A DNA stretch of 64,000 nucleotides, from assembly GCA_005503085.1 (NCBI GenBank), contig SCOI01000002.1:248001-312000 (forward strand), in the 5' to 3' direction. Origin of the DNA: Burkholderiales bacterium C2 (GTDB taxonomy: Bacteria; Pseudomonadota; Gammaproteobacteria; Burkholderiales; Burkholderiaceae_C). Position 1 is the stretch's first letter, and each line of letters begins with the position of its first letter. A program made the translations under genes and the position numbers. The notes beneath the pieces were generated by a model. It was not told the DNA's origin. It did no database searches and saw only the letters and a program-made list of their open reading frames with translations. Positions 19,414 to 29,462 of the stretch are shown one piece after another.

Positions 19414-19791
19414 ATGAGCAAGAACAACACCCCAAGCAGCGCCTCTTCCCAGGAGCAGGAACGCGCGGTGCAACCGGCGGTCGATGTCTTCGAGGACGAG
19501 GCCGGCATCACCCTGCTGGCCGATATGCCGGGCGTGCCGCGCGAGCGGCTCGAGATCCGGGTCGAGGGCGACGCGCTGCTGATCGAAGGCAGCGTGCAGC
19601 CGGCCACGCCCGAGGGTCTGGAGGCCGTCTACGCCGAGCTGCGCGTCCCGCGCTACCGGCGCAGCTTCACACTGAGCCGAGAGCTCGACAGCGCCAAGAT
19701 CGACGCCAGCATCAAGGACGGCGTGCTGACGCTGCGCATCCCCAAGCAGGCCCATGCGCAGCCAAGGCGCATCGAGGTGTCGGCCGGCTGA
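19414..19791 (+). CDS. Hsp20/alpha-crystallin small heat-shock protein (second copy)
   Basis: 125 residues. Alpha-crystallin domain from about 25: PAVDVFEDEAGITLLADMPG, LEIRVEGDALLIEGSV, YRRSFTLSRELDSAKIDAS, DGVLTLRIPKQAHAQPRRI. The two tandem proteins differ enough to be distinct classes, as is usual where pairs form hetero-oligomers. Preceded by ACAGGAG. Downstream 177 bases to the SDR hold no gene. Confidence 0.92.
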   Translation: MSKNNTPSSASSQEQERAVQPAVDVFEDEAGITLLADMPGVPRERLEIRVEGDALLIEGSVQPATPEGLEAVYAELRVPRYRRSFTLSRELDSAKIDASIKDGVLTLRIPKQAHAQPRRIEVSAG

Positions 19792-19968
19792 GCCCAGCGG
19801 GCGTCGGTCAGCGCCGGGCGGCGCGCCGATGCCCACAGCGGATCGAGCGGCCTCGATTGTTCGCTTGCGCCGGACAGCAGTTCCGCGTCCTGGCGGCTTC
19901 TGCAAAAACGGTCCCGCTCCCACACTGTGATCACGGTTCAACACAGCCTCATCACAGGAGCAAACACC

Positions 19969-20733
19969 ATGCATCGCTTGTCAGGAAAAGTCGCCCTCAT
20001 CACCGGCGCCAGCTCGGGCATCGGCCACGCCACCGCCCTGCTCTTCGCCGCAGAAGGCGCCAAGCTGATCGTCGGCGCCCGCCGCCAGGCCGAGCTCGAT
20101 CAGCTCGTCGCGCAGATCATCGCAGCCGGCGGCGAGGCCGTCGCGCTGGCCGGCGATGTGCGCTCGGAAGCCTATGCCCAGGCCCTGGTGGCGCTGGCCG
20201 TCGAGCGCTACGGCAGGCTCGACATCGCCTTCAACAACGCCGGCACCCTCGGCGAGGGCGGCCCCAGCACCGAGGTCTCGGAGCCGGGCTGGACAGACAC
20301 GCTGGCCATCAACCTGAGCGGCGCCTTCCTGGGCGCCAAGCACCAGATCGCGCAGATGCTGAAGAACGGTGGCGGCTCGGTGATCTTCACATCGACCTTC
20401 GTCGGCCATACCTTCGCCTTCCCCGGCATGGCCGCCTATGCGGCCAGCAAGTCCGGCCTGATCGGCCTGACCCAGGCGCTGGCTGCCGAGTACGGACCGC
20501 AGCAGGTGCGGGTCAATGCGGTGCTGCCGGGTGCGGTCGACACCGATATGTACCGCGACAAGAACAGCACAGCTGAGGCGCAGTCCTTCGTGAGCAATCT
20601 GCACGCGCTCAAGCGCGTCGCCACGCCGGAAGAGCTGGCGCGCTCGGTGCTGTACCTGGCCTCGGACGATGCTTCCTTCGTCACCGGCACCGCCTCCCTG
20701 GTCGATGGCGGCGTCTCGATCACCCGCAGCTGA
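19969..20733 (+). CDS. Short-chain dehydrogenase/reductase (classical SDR)
   Basis: 254 residues. Cofactor motif TGASSGIG near 14-21, NNAG motif FNNAGTL, catalytic Ser in FTSTF and YAASK (Tyr/Lys). C-terminal VTGTASLVDGGVSI is typical of 3-oxoacyl-ACP/glucose dehydrogenase-like SDRs. ATG 19969 follows ACAGGAG. Convergent with a LysR gene 6 bases away. Substrate cannot be assigned. Confidence 0.88.
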   Translation: MHRLSGKVALITGASSGIGHATALLFAAEGAKLIVGARRQAELDQLVAQIIAAGGEAVALAGDVRSEAYAQALVALAVERYGRLDIAFNNAGTLGEGGPSTEVSEPGWTDTLAINLSGAFLGAKHQIAQMLKNGGGSVIFTSTFVGHTFAFPGMAAYAASKSGLIGLTQALAAEYGPQQVRVNAVLPGAVDTDMYRDKNSTAEAQSFVSNLHALKRVATPEELARSVLYLASDDASFVTGTASLVDGGVSITRS

Positions 20734-20739
20734 ACGCTC

Positions 20740-21627
20740 TCAGGCCTCCCAGTAGGGCGGGCTGCCGAAGGCTGCCCGCAGGCAGTCGGCCAGCGCGCGC
20801 AGCTTGGCCGAGGCGCGCCGACCCTCGGGATGGGCGATGTACACGGATTCGGCCGCGGCCGGTCGGCCCAGCGCGATCTCGCGCAGCAGGCCAGATTTCA
20901 GCGCCTCGCCGACGATGAAGCCGGGCAGCAGGGCCAGGCCAAGTCCGGCCACGGCGGCGTCGCGCATCATGTCGCCGTTGTTGACGCGCAGCGCCACCAC
21001 GGGCCGCGCATCGCCGCTCTCGAAGCGCCAGTCGGCGATGCCGCGGTTGGTATAGAAGATGCCACGGTGCACGGCCAGCTCGTCCAGGCTGGCCGGCACA
21101 CCGGCGCGTTCCAGATAGGCCGGCGCGGCCACCAAGCGGCGCCGGCTCTGTGCCAGCTGCCAGGCCACCAGGCGAGAGTCCTCCAGCACGCCATGGCGTA
21201 TCACCGCATCGAAGCCATCGGCGGCCGCATCGACGCGCCGATCGTCCAGCTCCAGGCTCAGCTCGATGCCCGGGTGCCGCAGCAAAAAGGGATATAGCGC
21301 CGGCCCCAGGTGCAGGCGGCCAAAGGTCACCGGTGCCGAAATCCGCATCGGCCCGATCAGGCTGCCGCGGCGCTCGGCCATCTCGGCGGCGGCCTCCTCA
21401 ACCTCGCGCATGATGCGCGAGGCCTTGTGCAGAAAGGCCGAGCCGTCCTCGGTCAGGCTCAGCTTGCGGGTGGTGCGATGCAAGAGGCTGGCTCCGAGCT
21501 GGCGCTCCAGCTCGGCCAGGCGCTCGCTGACCACCGACTTGGACAGATGCAGGCGGCGGCCGGCCGCGCTGATCGAGCCCGCCTCGACGACGGCGACAAA
21601 GCTGGCAATGCCATCGAGTTTGAGCAT
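20740..21627 (-). CDS. LysR-family transcriptional regulator
   Basis: 295 residues from MLKLDGIASFVAVVEAGSIS; HTH SAAGRRLHLSKSVVSERLAELERQ and effector domain with GPMRISAPVTFGRLHLGPAL, of the large DmlR/CrgA-like group. It is next to, and convergent with, the SDR; the gene divergent to it is absent (the acyl-CoA dehydrogenase upstream reads the same way). Confidence 0.88.
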   Translation of the reverse strand: MLKLDGIASFVAVVEAGSISAAGRRLHLSKSVVSERLAELERQLGASLLHRTTRKLSLTEDGSAFLHKASRIMREVEEAAAEMAERRGSLIGPMRISAPVTFGRLHLGPALYPFLLRHPGIELSLELDDRRVDAAADGFDAVIRHGVLEDSRLVAWQLAQSRRRLVAAPAYLERAGVPASLDELAVHRGIFYTNRGIADWRFESGDARPVVALRVNNGDMMRDAAVAGLGLALLPGFIVGEALKSGLLREIALGRPAAAESVYIAHPEGRRASAKLRALADCLRAAFGSPPYWEA

Positions 21628-21704
21628 GGGGGACGCCGGCCGCAGAGCTGATCTGCTCGGCACTCTAGCCCAGGCACGGCCGGCTTGCGAAAAACTTCGC
21701 CGCC

Positions 21705-22835
21705 TCAGCCCAATGCGCGCCCGATCAGTATCTTCTGCACCTCGGACGTGCCCTCGTAGATCTGGCAGACCCGCACATCGCGGTAGATGCGCTCGACCGG
21801 GAAGTCGCTGACGTAGCCATAGCCGCCATGCACCTGGATCGCGTCGGAGCAGACCCGCTCGGCCATCTCGGTGGCGAAGAGCTTGGCCATCGCCGCCTCC
21901 TTCAGGCAGGGCTGGCCAGCGTCCTTCAGGCTGGCGGCATGGTGGATCAGCTGGCGCGCGGCCTCGATCTGGGTGGCCATCTCGGCCAGCTTGAACTGGA
22001 TGGCCTGGTGGTTGAAGATGGGCTGGCCGAAGGAGACGCGGTCCTTGCTGTACTTCAGCGCGGCCTCGAAGGCGGCACGCGCCATGCCCACCGCCTGGCT
22101 GGCGATGCCGATGCGGCCGCCCTCCAGGCCCGACAGCGCGATCTTCAGGCCCTGGCCCTCCTCGCCCAGCCGGTTGGTGGCCGGCACGCGGCAGTTCTCG
22201 AACAGGATCTGCGCGGTATCGCTGGCGTGCTGACCCATCTTGTCTTCGATGCGGGCCACCGTGTAGCCGGGCGTGATGGTCGGCACCAGAAAGGCGCTGA
22301 TGCCCTTCTTGCCGGCGGCCTTGTCGGTGACCGCCATCACGATGGCCACATCGCCGTTCTTGCCGCTGGTGATGAACTGCTTGACGCCGTTCAGCACATA
22401 GTCGTCGCCGTCGCGGACGGCCGTGGTCTTCAGCCCGCCGGCCTCCGAGCCGACATGGGGCTCGGTCAGGCAGAAGGCGCCCAGCATCGCGCCGCGCGCC
22501 AGCGGCTTCAGGAAGCGCTGCTTCTGGTCCTCGTTGCCAAAGCCCATCAGGATGGAGCAGACCGGGCAGTTGTTGACGCTGACCACGGTCGAGGTCGCAC
22601 CGTCACCGGCACCGATCTCCTCCAGGATGATGGACAGCGCCAGATAGTCCAGGCCGGCGCCGTCGTACTCGGTCGGTACGGCCACGCCGTAGCAGCCCAG
22701 CTCGGCCAAGCCCTTCAGCTCGGCGGCCGGGAAATGATGGCTCTTGTCCCATTCGGCCGCCTTGGGCGCGATCTGGTCTTGCACATAGGCGCGCACGGCG
22801 TCCTGCACGGCACGGTGGTCTTCGGAGAGGATCAT
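21705..22835 (-). CDS. Acyl-CoA dehydrogenase (short-chain type)
   Basis: FAD-dependent alpha,beta-dehydrogenation of an acyl-CoA. 376 residues, typical. Motifs: [19 protein letters not shown] (signature 1), [46 protein letters not shown] and the catalytic glutamate in [10 protein letters not shown] near the C-terminus, as in butyryl-CoA dehydrogenases. Last gene of the seven-gene minus-strand cluster that begins with isovaleryl-CoA dehydrogenase; five bases after the SDR. Confidence 0.92.
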   Translation of the reverse strand: MILSEDHRAVQDAVRAYVQDQIAPKAAEWDKSHHFPAAELKGLAELGCYGVAVPTEYDGAGLDYLALSIILEEIGAGDGATSTVVSVNNCPVCSILMGFGNEDQKQRFLKPLARGAMLGAFCLTEPHVGSEAGGLKTTAVRDGDDYVLNGVKQFITSGKNGDVAIVMAVTDKAAGKKGISAFLVPTITPGYTVARIEDKMGQHASDTAQILFENCRVPATNRLGEEGQGLKIALSGLEGGRIGIASQAVGMARAAFEAALKYSKDRVSFGQPIFNHQAIQFKLAEMATQIEAARQLIHHAASLKDAGQPCLKEAAMAKLFATEMAERVCSDAIQVHGGYGYVSDFPVERIYRDVRVCQIYEGTSEVQKILIGRALG

Positions 22836-22840
22836 GGGGG

Positions 22841-23509
22841 TCACCAGGCCAGAGGCTGGCCGTCGTAGTTGAAGAAGCTGCCGCTGTCTTGCGACTGCAG
22901 GCCGGCCAGCACCGCGCGCATGCCGGCCACGCTGGTGGCGGCATCGATATCCGCGCCCTCGCCGCCCATCTCGGTGCGCACCCAGCCGGGATGGAAGCTG
23001 CACAGCGTGGCCTTGCCGGCCAAGGCCAGCGAGGCGTCCTTCATCACCGAGTTGAGCGCCGCCTTCGAGGCCCGGTAGAGCCAGCCGGCATGGGCGGTGC
23101 GCAGGCCGATCGAGCCCATGCGCGAGGACAGGAAGCCGATGCGGGCGCCGGGCGCCAGCGCGTCCTGCAACTGCGGCAGCACGCGCATCGCGCCCAGCAC
23201 ATTGGTGTGCATCACCGTGTCGAAATCGGCCTCGCTCGGTGTGTCCAGGCCCAGCTGGCGCGGGCCGTAGACGCCGGCATTGAGCACCACCGTGTCGAAC
23301 TGGTGGCCGTCGATCTGCCAGGCCAGGCCCGAGGCGCTGGCCGTGTCGGCGACATCGAGCTTCAGCGCGGTGGCGCCCAGCTCGCGCAAGGCGGCCAGCG
23401 CCTCCTCGCTGCGCGCGGTGGCCACCACCCGATCACCAGCGGCGCGGTACTGACGGACGAACTCCAGGCCGATGCCGCGCGAGGCCCCGATGATCAGGAT
23501 CTGCGCCAT
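22841..23509 (-). CDS. Short-chain dehydrogenase/reductase (CsgA/sniffer-like)
   Basis: 222 residues; cofactor site IIGASRGIGLEFVRQY, NAGVYGP, active-site YRASKAALN. Short relative to classical SDRs and matching the sniffer/C-factor-like group. Sits between thiolase and acyl-CoA dehydrogenase with gaps of 3 and 5 bases, so is part of the same transcript; a 3-hydroxyacyl-CoA or related reductase role is possible but not shown. Confidence 0.85.
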   Translation of the reverse strand: MAQILIIGASRGIGLEFVRQYRAAGDRVVATARSEEALAALRELGATALKLDVADTASASGLAWQIDGHQFDTVVLNAGVYGPRQLGLDTPSEADFDTVMHTNVLGAMRVLPQLQDALAPGARIGFLSSRMGSIGLRTAHAGWLYRASKAALNSVMKDASLALAGKATLCSFHPGWVRTEMGGEGADIDAATSVAGMRAVLAGLQSQDSGSFFNYDGQPLAW

Positions 23510-23512
23510 GGC

Positions 23513-24691
23513 TTAGATCAGCTCCACGCCGACGGCCGTCGCTTCACCGCCGCCGATGCACAGCGCCGCGACGCCGCGCTTGAGGCCACGATGGCGCAGC
23601 GCGCCCAGCAACGTGACGATGATGCGGGCACCGGAGGCGCCGATCGGGTGGCCCAGCGCGCAGGCGCCGCCGTTGACGTTGACGATCTCGTGCGGCAGCT
23701 TGAACTCGGCCATCGCGGCCATCGTGACGGCGGCAAAGGCCTCGTTGACCTCCCACAGATCGACGCTCTTGGCGTCCCAGCCGTTCTTGACCAGCAGCTT
23801 CTGGATCGCGCCGACCGGCGCGGTGGTGAACCACTCGGGCGCATTGGCATGCACGGCGGTGCCGACGATGCGGGCCACCGGCTTGACGCCCAGGCGGTTG
23901 GCGGTGCTCTCGCGCATCAGCACCAGCGCGGCGGCGCCGTCGGAGATCGACGAGGAGGTGGCGGCGGTGATGGTGCCGTCCTTCTTGAACGCGGGCTTGA
24001 GGCCGGCGATCTTGTCGAGCTTGGCCTTGAAGGGCTGCTCATCGCGGTTGATCACGGTGTCGCCACCCCGGCCGGCTACCGTCACCGGCGCGATTTCCCA
24101 GGCGAAGCTGCCGTCCTCGTTGGCGCGCTTGGCGCGCTCGGTCGAGGCGATCGCGAAGGCGTCCTGGGCCTCGCGGGTGAAGGCGTATTTGTCGACACAC
24201 TGCTCGGCGAACACACCCATGGCCTTGCCGCGCTGGTAGGCGTCTTCCAGGCCGTCCAGCGCCATATGGTCATACATCTGGGCGGCACCGTACTTGACGC
24301 CCTTGCGCGCGAACATCAGGTGCGGCGCGTTGGTCATCGATTCCATGCCGCCGGCGATCAGGATGTCGGCGCTCTCGGCCTTCAGCGTGTCGTGGGCGAA
24401 CATCGTCGCGCGCATGCCGGCGCCGCACATCTTGGACAGCGTGACCGCGCCGACCGACTGCGGCAGGCCGGCCTTCAGCACCGCCTGGCGCGCCGGGGCC
24501 TGGCCCTGGCCCGCCATCAGGCAGTTGCCGATGAAGGCCTCGTTGATCGCGTCGCCGGGCACGCCAGCCCGCTCGACCGCCGCCTGGATCGCGACGGCGG
24601 CCAACTCCCAGGCCTGCAGCGAGGCGAAATCACCCAGCAGGCCACCGATGGGCGTGCGGGCGGCGGAAACGATGACGATGGAATCGGACAT
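23513..24691 (-). CDS. Acetyl-CoA C-acyltransferase (thiolase)
   Basis: Thiolysis or condensation of acetoacetyl-CoA/3-ketoacyl-CoA. 392 residues; active-site Cys89 in LSKMCGAGMRA, NVNGGACALGHPIGASGARI with the catalytic His, and the second Cys in AALCIGGGEATA. Good AAGGAG before the ATG. In the leucine pathway context it would split acetoacetyl-CoA to acetyl-CoA; a PhaA/AtoB role is equally possible from sequence. Confidence 0.93.
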   Translation of the reverse strand: MSDSIVIVSAARTPIGGLLGDFASLQAWELAAVAIQAAVERAGVPGDAINEAFIGNCLMAGQGQAPARQAVLKAGLPQSVGAVTLSKMCGAGMRATMFAHDTLKAESADILIAGGMESMTNAPHLMFARKGVKYGAAQMYDHMALDGLEDAYQRGKAMGVFAEQCVDKYAFTREAQDAFAIASTERAKRANEDGSFAWEIAPVTVAGRGGDTVINRDEQPFKAKLDKIAGLKPAFKKDGTITAATSSSISDGAAALVLMRESTANRLGVKPVARIVGTAVHANAPEWFTTAPVGAIQKLLVKNGWDAKSVDLWEVNEAFAAVTMAAMAEFKLPHEIVNVNGGACALGHPIGASGARIIVTLLGALRHRGLKRGVAALCIGGGEATAVGVELI

Positions 24692-24703
24692 GGTGGGTCT
24701 CCT

Positions 24704-26539
24704 TTACTGAACGGGAAGATCGTGATGGGCGTCGGCCATCAGCGCGGCGCCATCGACGGGGTGAAGCGGGGTGGATGAGGCGGCGCGGGCATAGAAGCGC
24801 TTGTGGGCGTCGTAGGGAAAGACGTCGTGCACATGGCCGGCCTGGATGCGGGCCTTGTGCTGCTGCCAGAACTCGGCGTCCAGCAGATCGGCATGGTGGC
24901 GCATGAAATGCTCGCGCACACCGGGGTGGCCCAGCAGAAAGGGGCCGAAGGTCTCGGGGAAGACATCGCGCGGGCCGACGGAGTACCAGACCTCGCCGGA
25001 CATCTCTTCCTCCTCATTGCGTGGCGCCGGCACAGAGCGGAAGTTGCAATCGCTGAGGTACTCGATCTCGTCGTAGTCGTAGAACACGACCTTGCCATGG
25101 CGGGTCACGCCGAAGTTCTTCCACAGCATGTCGCCAGGGAAGATATTGGCAGCCACCAGGTCCTTGATCGCATGACCATACTCGATCACCGCATGCTCCA
25201 GCTGGGCCGGCGTGGCCTCCTGCAGATAGATATTCAGCGGCACCATGCGGCGCTCGATATAGACATGGCGCAGCACCAGGTCCTCGCCGCTCTCTTCGAT
25301 CAGGCTGGGGCAGAAGTGCTTCAGCTCCTTGAGCAGCTCGTCGTCGAAGCGCTGGCGCGGGAAGGCGACGTTGGAGTATTCCAAGGTGTCGGCCATGCGC
25401 CCAACCCGGTCGTGGGTCTTCACCAGCAGGTATTTGTGCTGGATCAGCTCACGGCTGGTGTTCTCCTTCTGCGGCGGGAAGAAATCCTTGATCAGCTTGA
25501 AGACAAAGGGATAGCTGGGCAGGTCGAACACCAGCATCACCATGCCCTTGATGCCGGGCGCGATGCGGAACTTGTCGCTGGAGTGGCGCAGGTGGTAGAG
25601 GAAGTCGCGGTAGAACAGGTTCTTGCCGTGCTTTTGCAGGCCCAGCGCGCTGTAGATCTCGGCGCGCGGCTTTCTGGGCATCATCGAGCGCAGGAACTGC
25701 ACATAGGCGCTGGGCACTTCCATGTCCACCATGAAATAGGCGCGAGCAAAGCTGAACAGCATCAGCAAATCGTCCTCGCCGAACAGCGCCGCGTCGATAT
25801 AAAGCAAGCCAGATCGCCCTTCCTTGTGCAGGATGGGCAGCGCGAACGGCGTCTCGGTGAAGCCGTTGATGATCTTGCCGACCAGATAGGCGCCCTTGTT
25901 GCGATAGAACAGCGAGCTCAGCACCTGGATCTGGAAATTGGTGCGCCAGCGGAACTCGCCCAGCTCGCGCTGCATCGCGTGCAGGACCCAGTCGATGTCA
26001 CGGCCCAGGTCCTCGAACTCCAGATCGAGCTGGAAGTTGGTGACCACCCGGCACAGGGTCTCGTGCAGCGTCGGCTTGCTCGGGTAGTAGGCGCGGTAGG
26101 TCGGCTTGGCGGCCGGCTCCTCGTTCTCGATGTACTCGGTCGAGACGGCCGGCCGCACGAAGATGAAGTCGTTGTGGAAGTAGGCGTGGTGCAGGATGCG
26201 GGTGCAGACCGAGTTGAAGAAGGTCTCGGCCAGCTCCGGCTGGTGATGGTCGGTCAGCAGGCCGATATAGTGCAGCTTGACCTGCTGCCAGACCTCCATC
26301 GGCAGCGCGCTGGCCTTGAAGCGCTCCTCCAGCAGGCCCACCGCCTCATCGACCCGCTTGTCATAGAACTCGATGCGCTCGCGCTGGGCACGCTGCTGGC
26401 CATGCCAGTCAGCGCGCTCGAAACGCTGCTTGGCCGTGGCGCTGGTGGCGCGGAACAGCCGGTAATGTCGGTTGAAGCCGCCCAACAAGGCCTGCGCGAT
26501 CTCGAACGCGCGGGAGTCGGTCAGCTTCTGCGGGAACAT
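24704..26539 (-). CDS. aceK: Isocitrate dehydrogenase kinase/phosphatase
   Basis: Bifunctional enzyme that phosphorylates isocitrate dehydrogenase, diverting carbon into the glyoxylate bypass when acetyl-CoA is the main carbon source. 611 residues, as expected. Recognisable AceK blocks: [98 protein letters not shown] (kinase metal site). ATG 26539 is chosen; longer frames upstream are carbonic-anhydrase shadows. Unlike E. coli it is not beside aceBA but in a leucine/acyl-CoA cluster. Confidence 0.96.
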   Translation of the reverse strand: MFPQKLTDSRAFEIAQALLGGFNRHYRLFRATSATAKQRFERADWHGQQRAQRERIEFYDKRVDEAVGLLEERFKASALPMEVWQQVKLHYIGLLTDHHQPELAETFFNSVCTRILHHAYFHNDFIFVRPAVSTEYIENEEPAAKPTYRAYYPSKPTLHETLCRVVTNFQLDLEFEDLGRDIDWVLHAMQRELGEFRWRTNFQIQVLSSLFYRNKGAYLVGKIINGFTETPFALPILHKEGRSGLLYIDAALFGEDDLLMLFSFARAYFMVDMEVPSAYVQFLRSMMPRKPRAEIYSALGLQKHGKNLFYRDFLYHLRHSSDKFRIAPGIKGMVMLVFDLPSYPFVFKLIKDFFPPQKENTSRELIQHKYLLVKTHDRVGRMADTLEYSNVAFPRQRFDDELLKELKHFCPSLIEESGEDLVLRHVYIERRMVPLNIYLQEATPAQLEHAVIEYGHAIKDLVAANIFPGDMLWKNFGVTRHGKVVFYDYDEIEYLSDCNFRSVPAPRNEEEEMSGEVWYSVGPRDVFPETFGPFLLGHPGVREHFMRHHADLLDAEFWQQHKARIQAGHVHDVFPYDAHKRFYARAASSTPLHPVDGAALMADAHHDLPVQ

Positions 26540-26550
26540 CGGGCCGCCGC

Positions 26551-27213
26551 CTAGGCCTGGCTGTAGCGCTGCTTGACCGCAGCCAGCGCGCGCTTGTAGG
26601 CCGGGCCGACATCGTCGTGATGGGCGGCCGTGATCTGCAGATCCTCCAGCAGGCCGTTGTGCAGGCCATAGACCCAGCCATGGACAACGATCTCCTGGCC
26701 GCGCGCCCAGGCATCCTGCACCACCGTGGTCTGGCAGGCATTGCGCGCCTGTGCCAGCACATTCAGCTCGCACAGCGCGTCGACGCGGCGGGCCTCGGGC
26801 AGGCTGTCTATCCACTCCTGGTGATCGTTGCGCACATCCTGCACATGGCGTATCCAGTTGGACACCAGGCCCACGCGTGCATCGATCAGTGCGGCCTTGA
26901 CGCCGCCGCAGTTGCTGTGGCCCACCACGATGATGTGCTTGACCTTCAGATGGTCCACCGCGAACTGCATCACCGACAGGCAGTTCAGGTCGGAGTGCAC
27001 GACGACATTGGCGACATTGCGATGCACGAAGAGCTCGCCGGGCAGCAGGTCGACCAGCTCATTGGCTGGCACCCGGCTGTCGGCGCAGCCTATCCACAGG
27101 TATTGCGGCGTCTGCTGCTTCAGCAGCCGCGAGAAAAAGCCCGGTTCGCGCTGTTCCGTCTCGGCGGCCCAGCGCTTGTTATTGCCCAGCAGGTCTTGCA
27201 GATCGTTGTTCAT
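26551..27213 (-). CDS. can: Beta-class carbonic anhydrase
   Basis: Zinc enzyme hydrating CO2 to bicarbonate in the cytoplasm. 220 residues; zinc and catalytic residues in CADSRVP (Cys43, Asp45, Arg47) and GHSNCGG (His99, Cys102), the canonical CynT/Can arrangement. ATG 27213 overlaps the upstream dehydratase stop (ATGA). In this cluster its likely service is to feed bicarbonate to a biotin carboxylase of leucine catabolism (methylcrotonyl-CoA carboxylase), whose genes are not in the window; that link is inference. Confidence 0.95.
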   Translation of the reverse strand: MNNDLQDLLGNNKRWAAETEQREPGFFSRLLKQQTPQYLWIGCADSRVPANELVDLLPGELFVHRNVANVVVHSDLNCLSVMQFAVDHLKVKHIIVVGHSNCGGVKAALIDARVGLVSNWIRHVQDVRNDHQEWIDSLPEARRVDALCELNVLAQARNACQTTVVQDAWARGQEIVVHGWVYGLHNGLLEDLQITAAHHDDVGPAYKRALAAVKQRYSQA

Positions 27214-28130
27214 ACCGACATTGTCCACGCCTGCAGCTTCTCGAGGCTGACGGCCACGCCGCCACAGACTTCCACCAGGGGTCTCTTGAAACGGGCGAAC
27301 AGCTCGGGGTGCACATCCACCGCCGCCAGCGCCGCACCGCAGGCCGGCTCCACCATCACCCGCATCTGCTCGGCCAGCCGCGCCGCCGCGCCGCAGGCCT
27401 GGGCATCGCTGACCAGCAGGCTGTGGGTGGGATGCAGCTGGGCCAGGCGCAGCGCCTCGTCGGCGACGCGGCGCGCGCCCAGCGAGGTCGCGATCGAGGT
27501 GATGGCCGGCAAGGTCACGGCCTTGCCGGCTTTCAGGCTCTCGTGCAGGCTGGCCGCGCCCTCGGTTTCCACCGCGATCACCGGGATGTCATTCAGGCCG
27601 TGGCGGCGCAGGCCCTGGACGATGCCGGCGAACAGGCCGCCGCCGCCCACCGCGGTGACCACCGCGTCGAAATCCAGACCCTGGTCCAGCACCTCGTCGA
27701 TCAGGCTGGCATGGCCCTCCCACAGCAGCGAGTGGTCGAAGGGATGGACATAGGTGGCGCCACGCTCGGCCGCCAGCGCCTGGGCAAACTCATTGCTCGC
27801 ATCCCAGACCGCGCCATGGCGCAGCACCGTGGCGCCGCGCGCCTCGATCAGGCTTTGCACCGCGGCGCTGCTGGTCTCGGGCAGCACGATGGTGACGGTC
27901 AGCCCCAGGGCCTGACCGGCATAGGCGGCCGCGAAGCCGGCATTGCCGCCCGAGGCACAGACGATTTCCTTGGCACCGTCCTGCGCCGCCTTGCGCACCA
28001 GCCGCCCGACGCCGCGCAGCTTGAAGCTGCCGCTGGGCTGCAGCGCATCCATCTTCAGCCAGACCTCGGGGTGCGAGAACTGGCCCGGCGCGGCGCGCAG
28101 CAGCGGCGTATTCAGGTGCAAAGGCTTCAT
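27210..28130 (-). CDS. PLP-dependent serine/threonine dehydratase-like enzyme
   Basis: Fold type II PLP enzyme, 306 residues. PLP lysine K37 in SGSFKLRG, the phosphate/asparagine loop CASGGNAGFAA, and the glycine loop AVGGGGLFAG. Best fits the short single-domain L-serine dehydratase/threonine deaminase group without the ACT regulatory domain. Starts directly after the isovaleryl-CoA dehydrogenase stop (no gap). Its substrate could be serine, threonine or another beta-hydroxy amino acid. Confidence 0.85.
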   Translation of the reverse strand: MKPLHLNTPLLRAAPGQFSHPEVWLKMDALQPSGSFKLRGVGRLVRKAAQDGAKEIVCASGGNAGFAAAYAGQALGLTVTIVLPETSSAAVQSLIEARGATVLRHGAVWDASNEFAQALAAERGATYVHPFDHSLLWEGHASLIDEVLDQGLDFDAVVTAVGGGGLFAGIVQGLRRHGLNDIPVIAVETEGAASLHESLKAGKAVTLPAITSIATSLGARRVADEALRLAQLHPTHSLLVSDAQACGAAARLAEQMRVMVEPACGAALAAVDVHPELFARFKRPLVEVCGGVAVSLEKLQAWTMSV

Positions 28131-29312
28131 TTACATCGTCTCCGCGAACAGCTCGCGGCCAATCAGCATGCGGCGAATCTCGGAGGTGCCGGCACCGATC
28201 TCGTAGAGCTTGGCATCGCGCCACAACCGGCCCAGCGGGTACTCGTTGATATAGCCATTGCCGCCGAAGATCTGCACGCCCTCGCCGGCCATCCAGGTGG
28301 CCTTCTCGGCGGTCCACAGAATCACCGAGGCGCAGTCCTTGCGGACCTGGCGCACATGCTCGGCGCCCAGGAGGTCGAGGTTCTTGGCCACCGTGTAGGC
28401 GAAGCTGCGGCCGGCCTGCAGCACCGTGTACATATCGGCGACCTTGCCCTGGATCAGCTGGAACTCGCCGATGCTCTGGCCGAACTGCTTGCGGTCGTGG
28501 ATATAGGGAATCACGTTGTCCATCACGCTTTGCATGATGCCCAGCGGGCCGCCGGTCAGCACCGCGCGCTCATAGTCCAGGCCCGACATCAGCACCTTGG
28601 CGCCGCCGTTGACCGCTCCCAGCACGTTCTCGGCCGGCACCTCCACGTTCTGGAACACCAGCTCGCCGGTGTGGCTGCCGCGCATGCCCAGCTTGTCGAG
28701 CTTTTGCGCGATCGAGAAACCGGGCATACCCTTCTCGATCAGGAAGGCGGTCACGCCGCGCGCGCCCAGTTCGGGCTCGCTCTTGGCGTAGACCACCAGG
28801 GTGTCGGCGTCGGGGCCGTTGGTGATCCACATCTTGTTGCCGTTGAGCAGGTAGTAGCCGCCCTTGTCCTCGGCTTTCAACTTCATGCTCAGCACGTCGG
28901 AGCCGGCGCCCGGCTCGCTCATCGCCAGCGCACCGACATGCTCGCCGCTGATCAGCTTGGGCAGGTATTTGGCCTTCTGCGCCGCATTGCCGTTGCGCTT
29001 GATCTGGTTCACGCACAGATTGCTGTGCGCGCCATAGGAGAGACCCACCGAGGCACTGGCGCGGCTGATCTCTTCCATCGCGATCATGTGGGCCAGATAG
29101 CCCATATTCGCGCCGCCATACTCCTCGCCGACGGTGATGCCCAGCACGCCCAGATCGCCCATCTTGCGCCACAGGTCCATCGGAAACTGGTCCGAATGGT
29201 CGATCTCGGCGGCACGCGGAGCGATCTCGGCTTGGGCAAAGTCGCGCACCGCGTCGCGCAGCGCATCGATGTCCTCGCCGAGTTGGAAATTCAGGCCGGG
29301 CAGATTCGTCAT
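28131..29312 (-). CDS. liuA: Isovaleryl-CoA dehydrogenase
   Basis: FAD enzyme oxidising isovaleryl-CoA to 3-methylcrotonyl-CoA in leucine degradation. 393 residues. [37 protein letters not shown], and the diagnostic catalytic glutamate in [16 protein letters not shown] (near residue 247), a position unique to isovaleryl-CoA dehydrogenases, plus [19 protein letters not shown]. Preceded by AAGGAG. First gene of the cluster; promoter at 29384-29412 contains a perfect palindrome. The next liu genes are not in the window. Confidence 0.94.
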   Translation of the reverse strand: MTNLPGLNFQLGEDIDALRDAVRDFAQAEIAPRAAEIDHSDQFPMDLWRKMGDLGVLGITVGEEYGGANMGYLAHMIAMEEISRASASVGLSYGAHSNLCVNQIKRNGNAAQKAKYLPKLISGEHVGALAMSEPGAGSDVLSMKLKAEDKGGYYLLNGNKMWITNGPDADTLVVYAKSEPELGARGVTAFLIEKGMPGFSIAQKLDKLGMRGSHTGELVFQNVEVPAENVLGAVNGGAKVLMSGLDYERAVLTGGPLGIMQSVMDNVIPYIHDRKQFGQSIGEFQLIQGKVADMYTVLQAGRSFAYTVAKNLDLLGAEHVRQVRKDCASVILWTAEKATWMAGEGVQIFGGNGYINEYPLGRLWRDAKLYEIGAGTSEIRRMLIGRELFAETM

Positions 29313-29383
29313 GGAGGTCTCCTTGGTTTTTCAGTGCTTCGGACCATCAAGCCTGCTGATGGTACGGCCGGCCTTGCAGACCC

Positions 29384-29412
29384 GGCTTAGGTTACGTTTA
29401 CGTAAACGTCAA
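29384..29412 (-). promoter_or_regulatory. Candidate liuA promoter
   Basis: On the minus strand, TTGACG (29412-29407) and TAAGCC (29389-29384) are separated by 17 bases; most of the spacer is the 16-base palindrome at 29394-29409. An operator placed between -35 and -10 is the hallmark of MerR-type regulation. Confidence 0.5.
29394..29409. promoter_or_regulatory. Perfect 16-base palindrome, LiuR-like operator
   Basis: ACGTTTACGTAAACGT is its own reverse complement. Sites of this form (core TTTACGTAAA) precede liu genes in many proteobacteria controlled by the MerR-family regulator LiuR. It lies about 82 bases upstream of liuA. No liuR gene is in the window. Confidence 0.65.
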
Positions 29413-29462
29413 TTCTAGTGAGAATCGGCGCGGCTTGCCCTGTTGCAGCTTTACCTAGGTGC

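Noticed and set aside
22889-24778. 629-codon plus-strand frame opposite SDR and thiolase
   Set aside because: Same type of shadow; composition is not protein-like.
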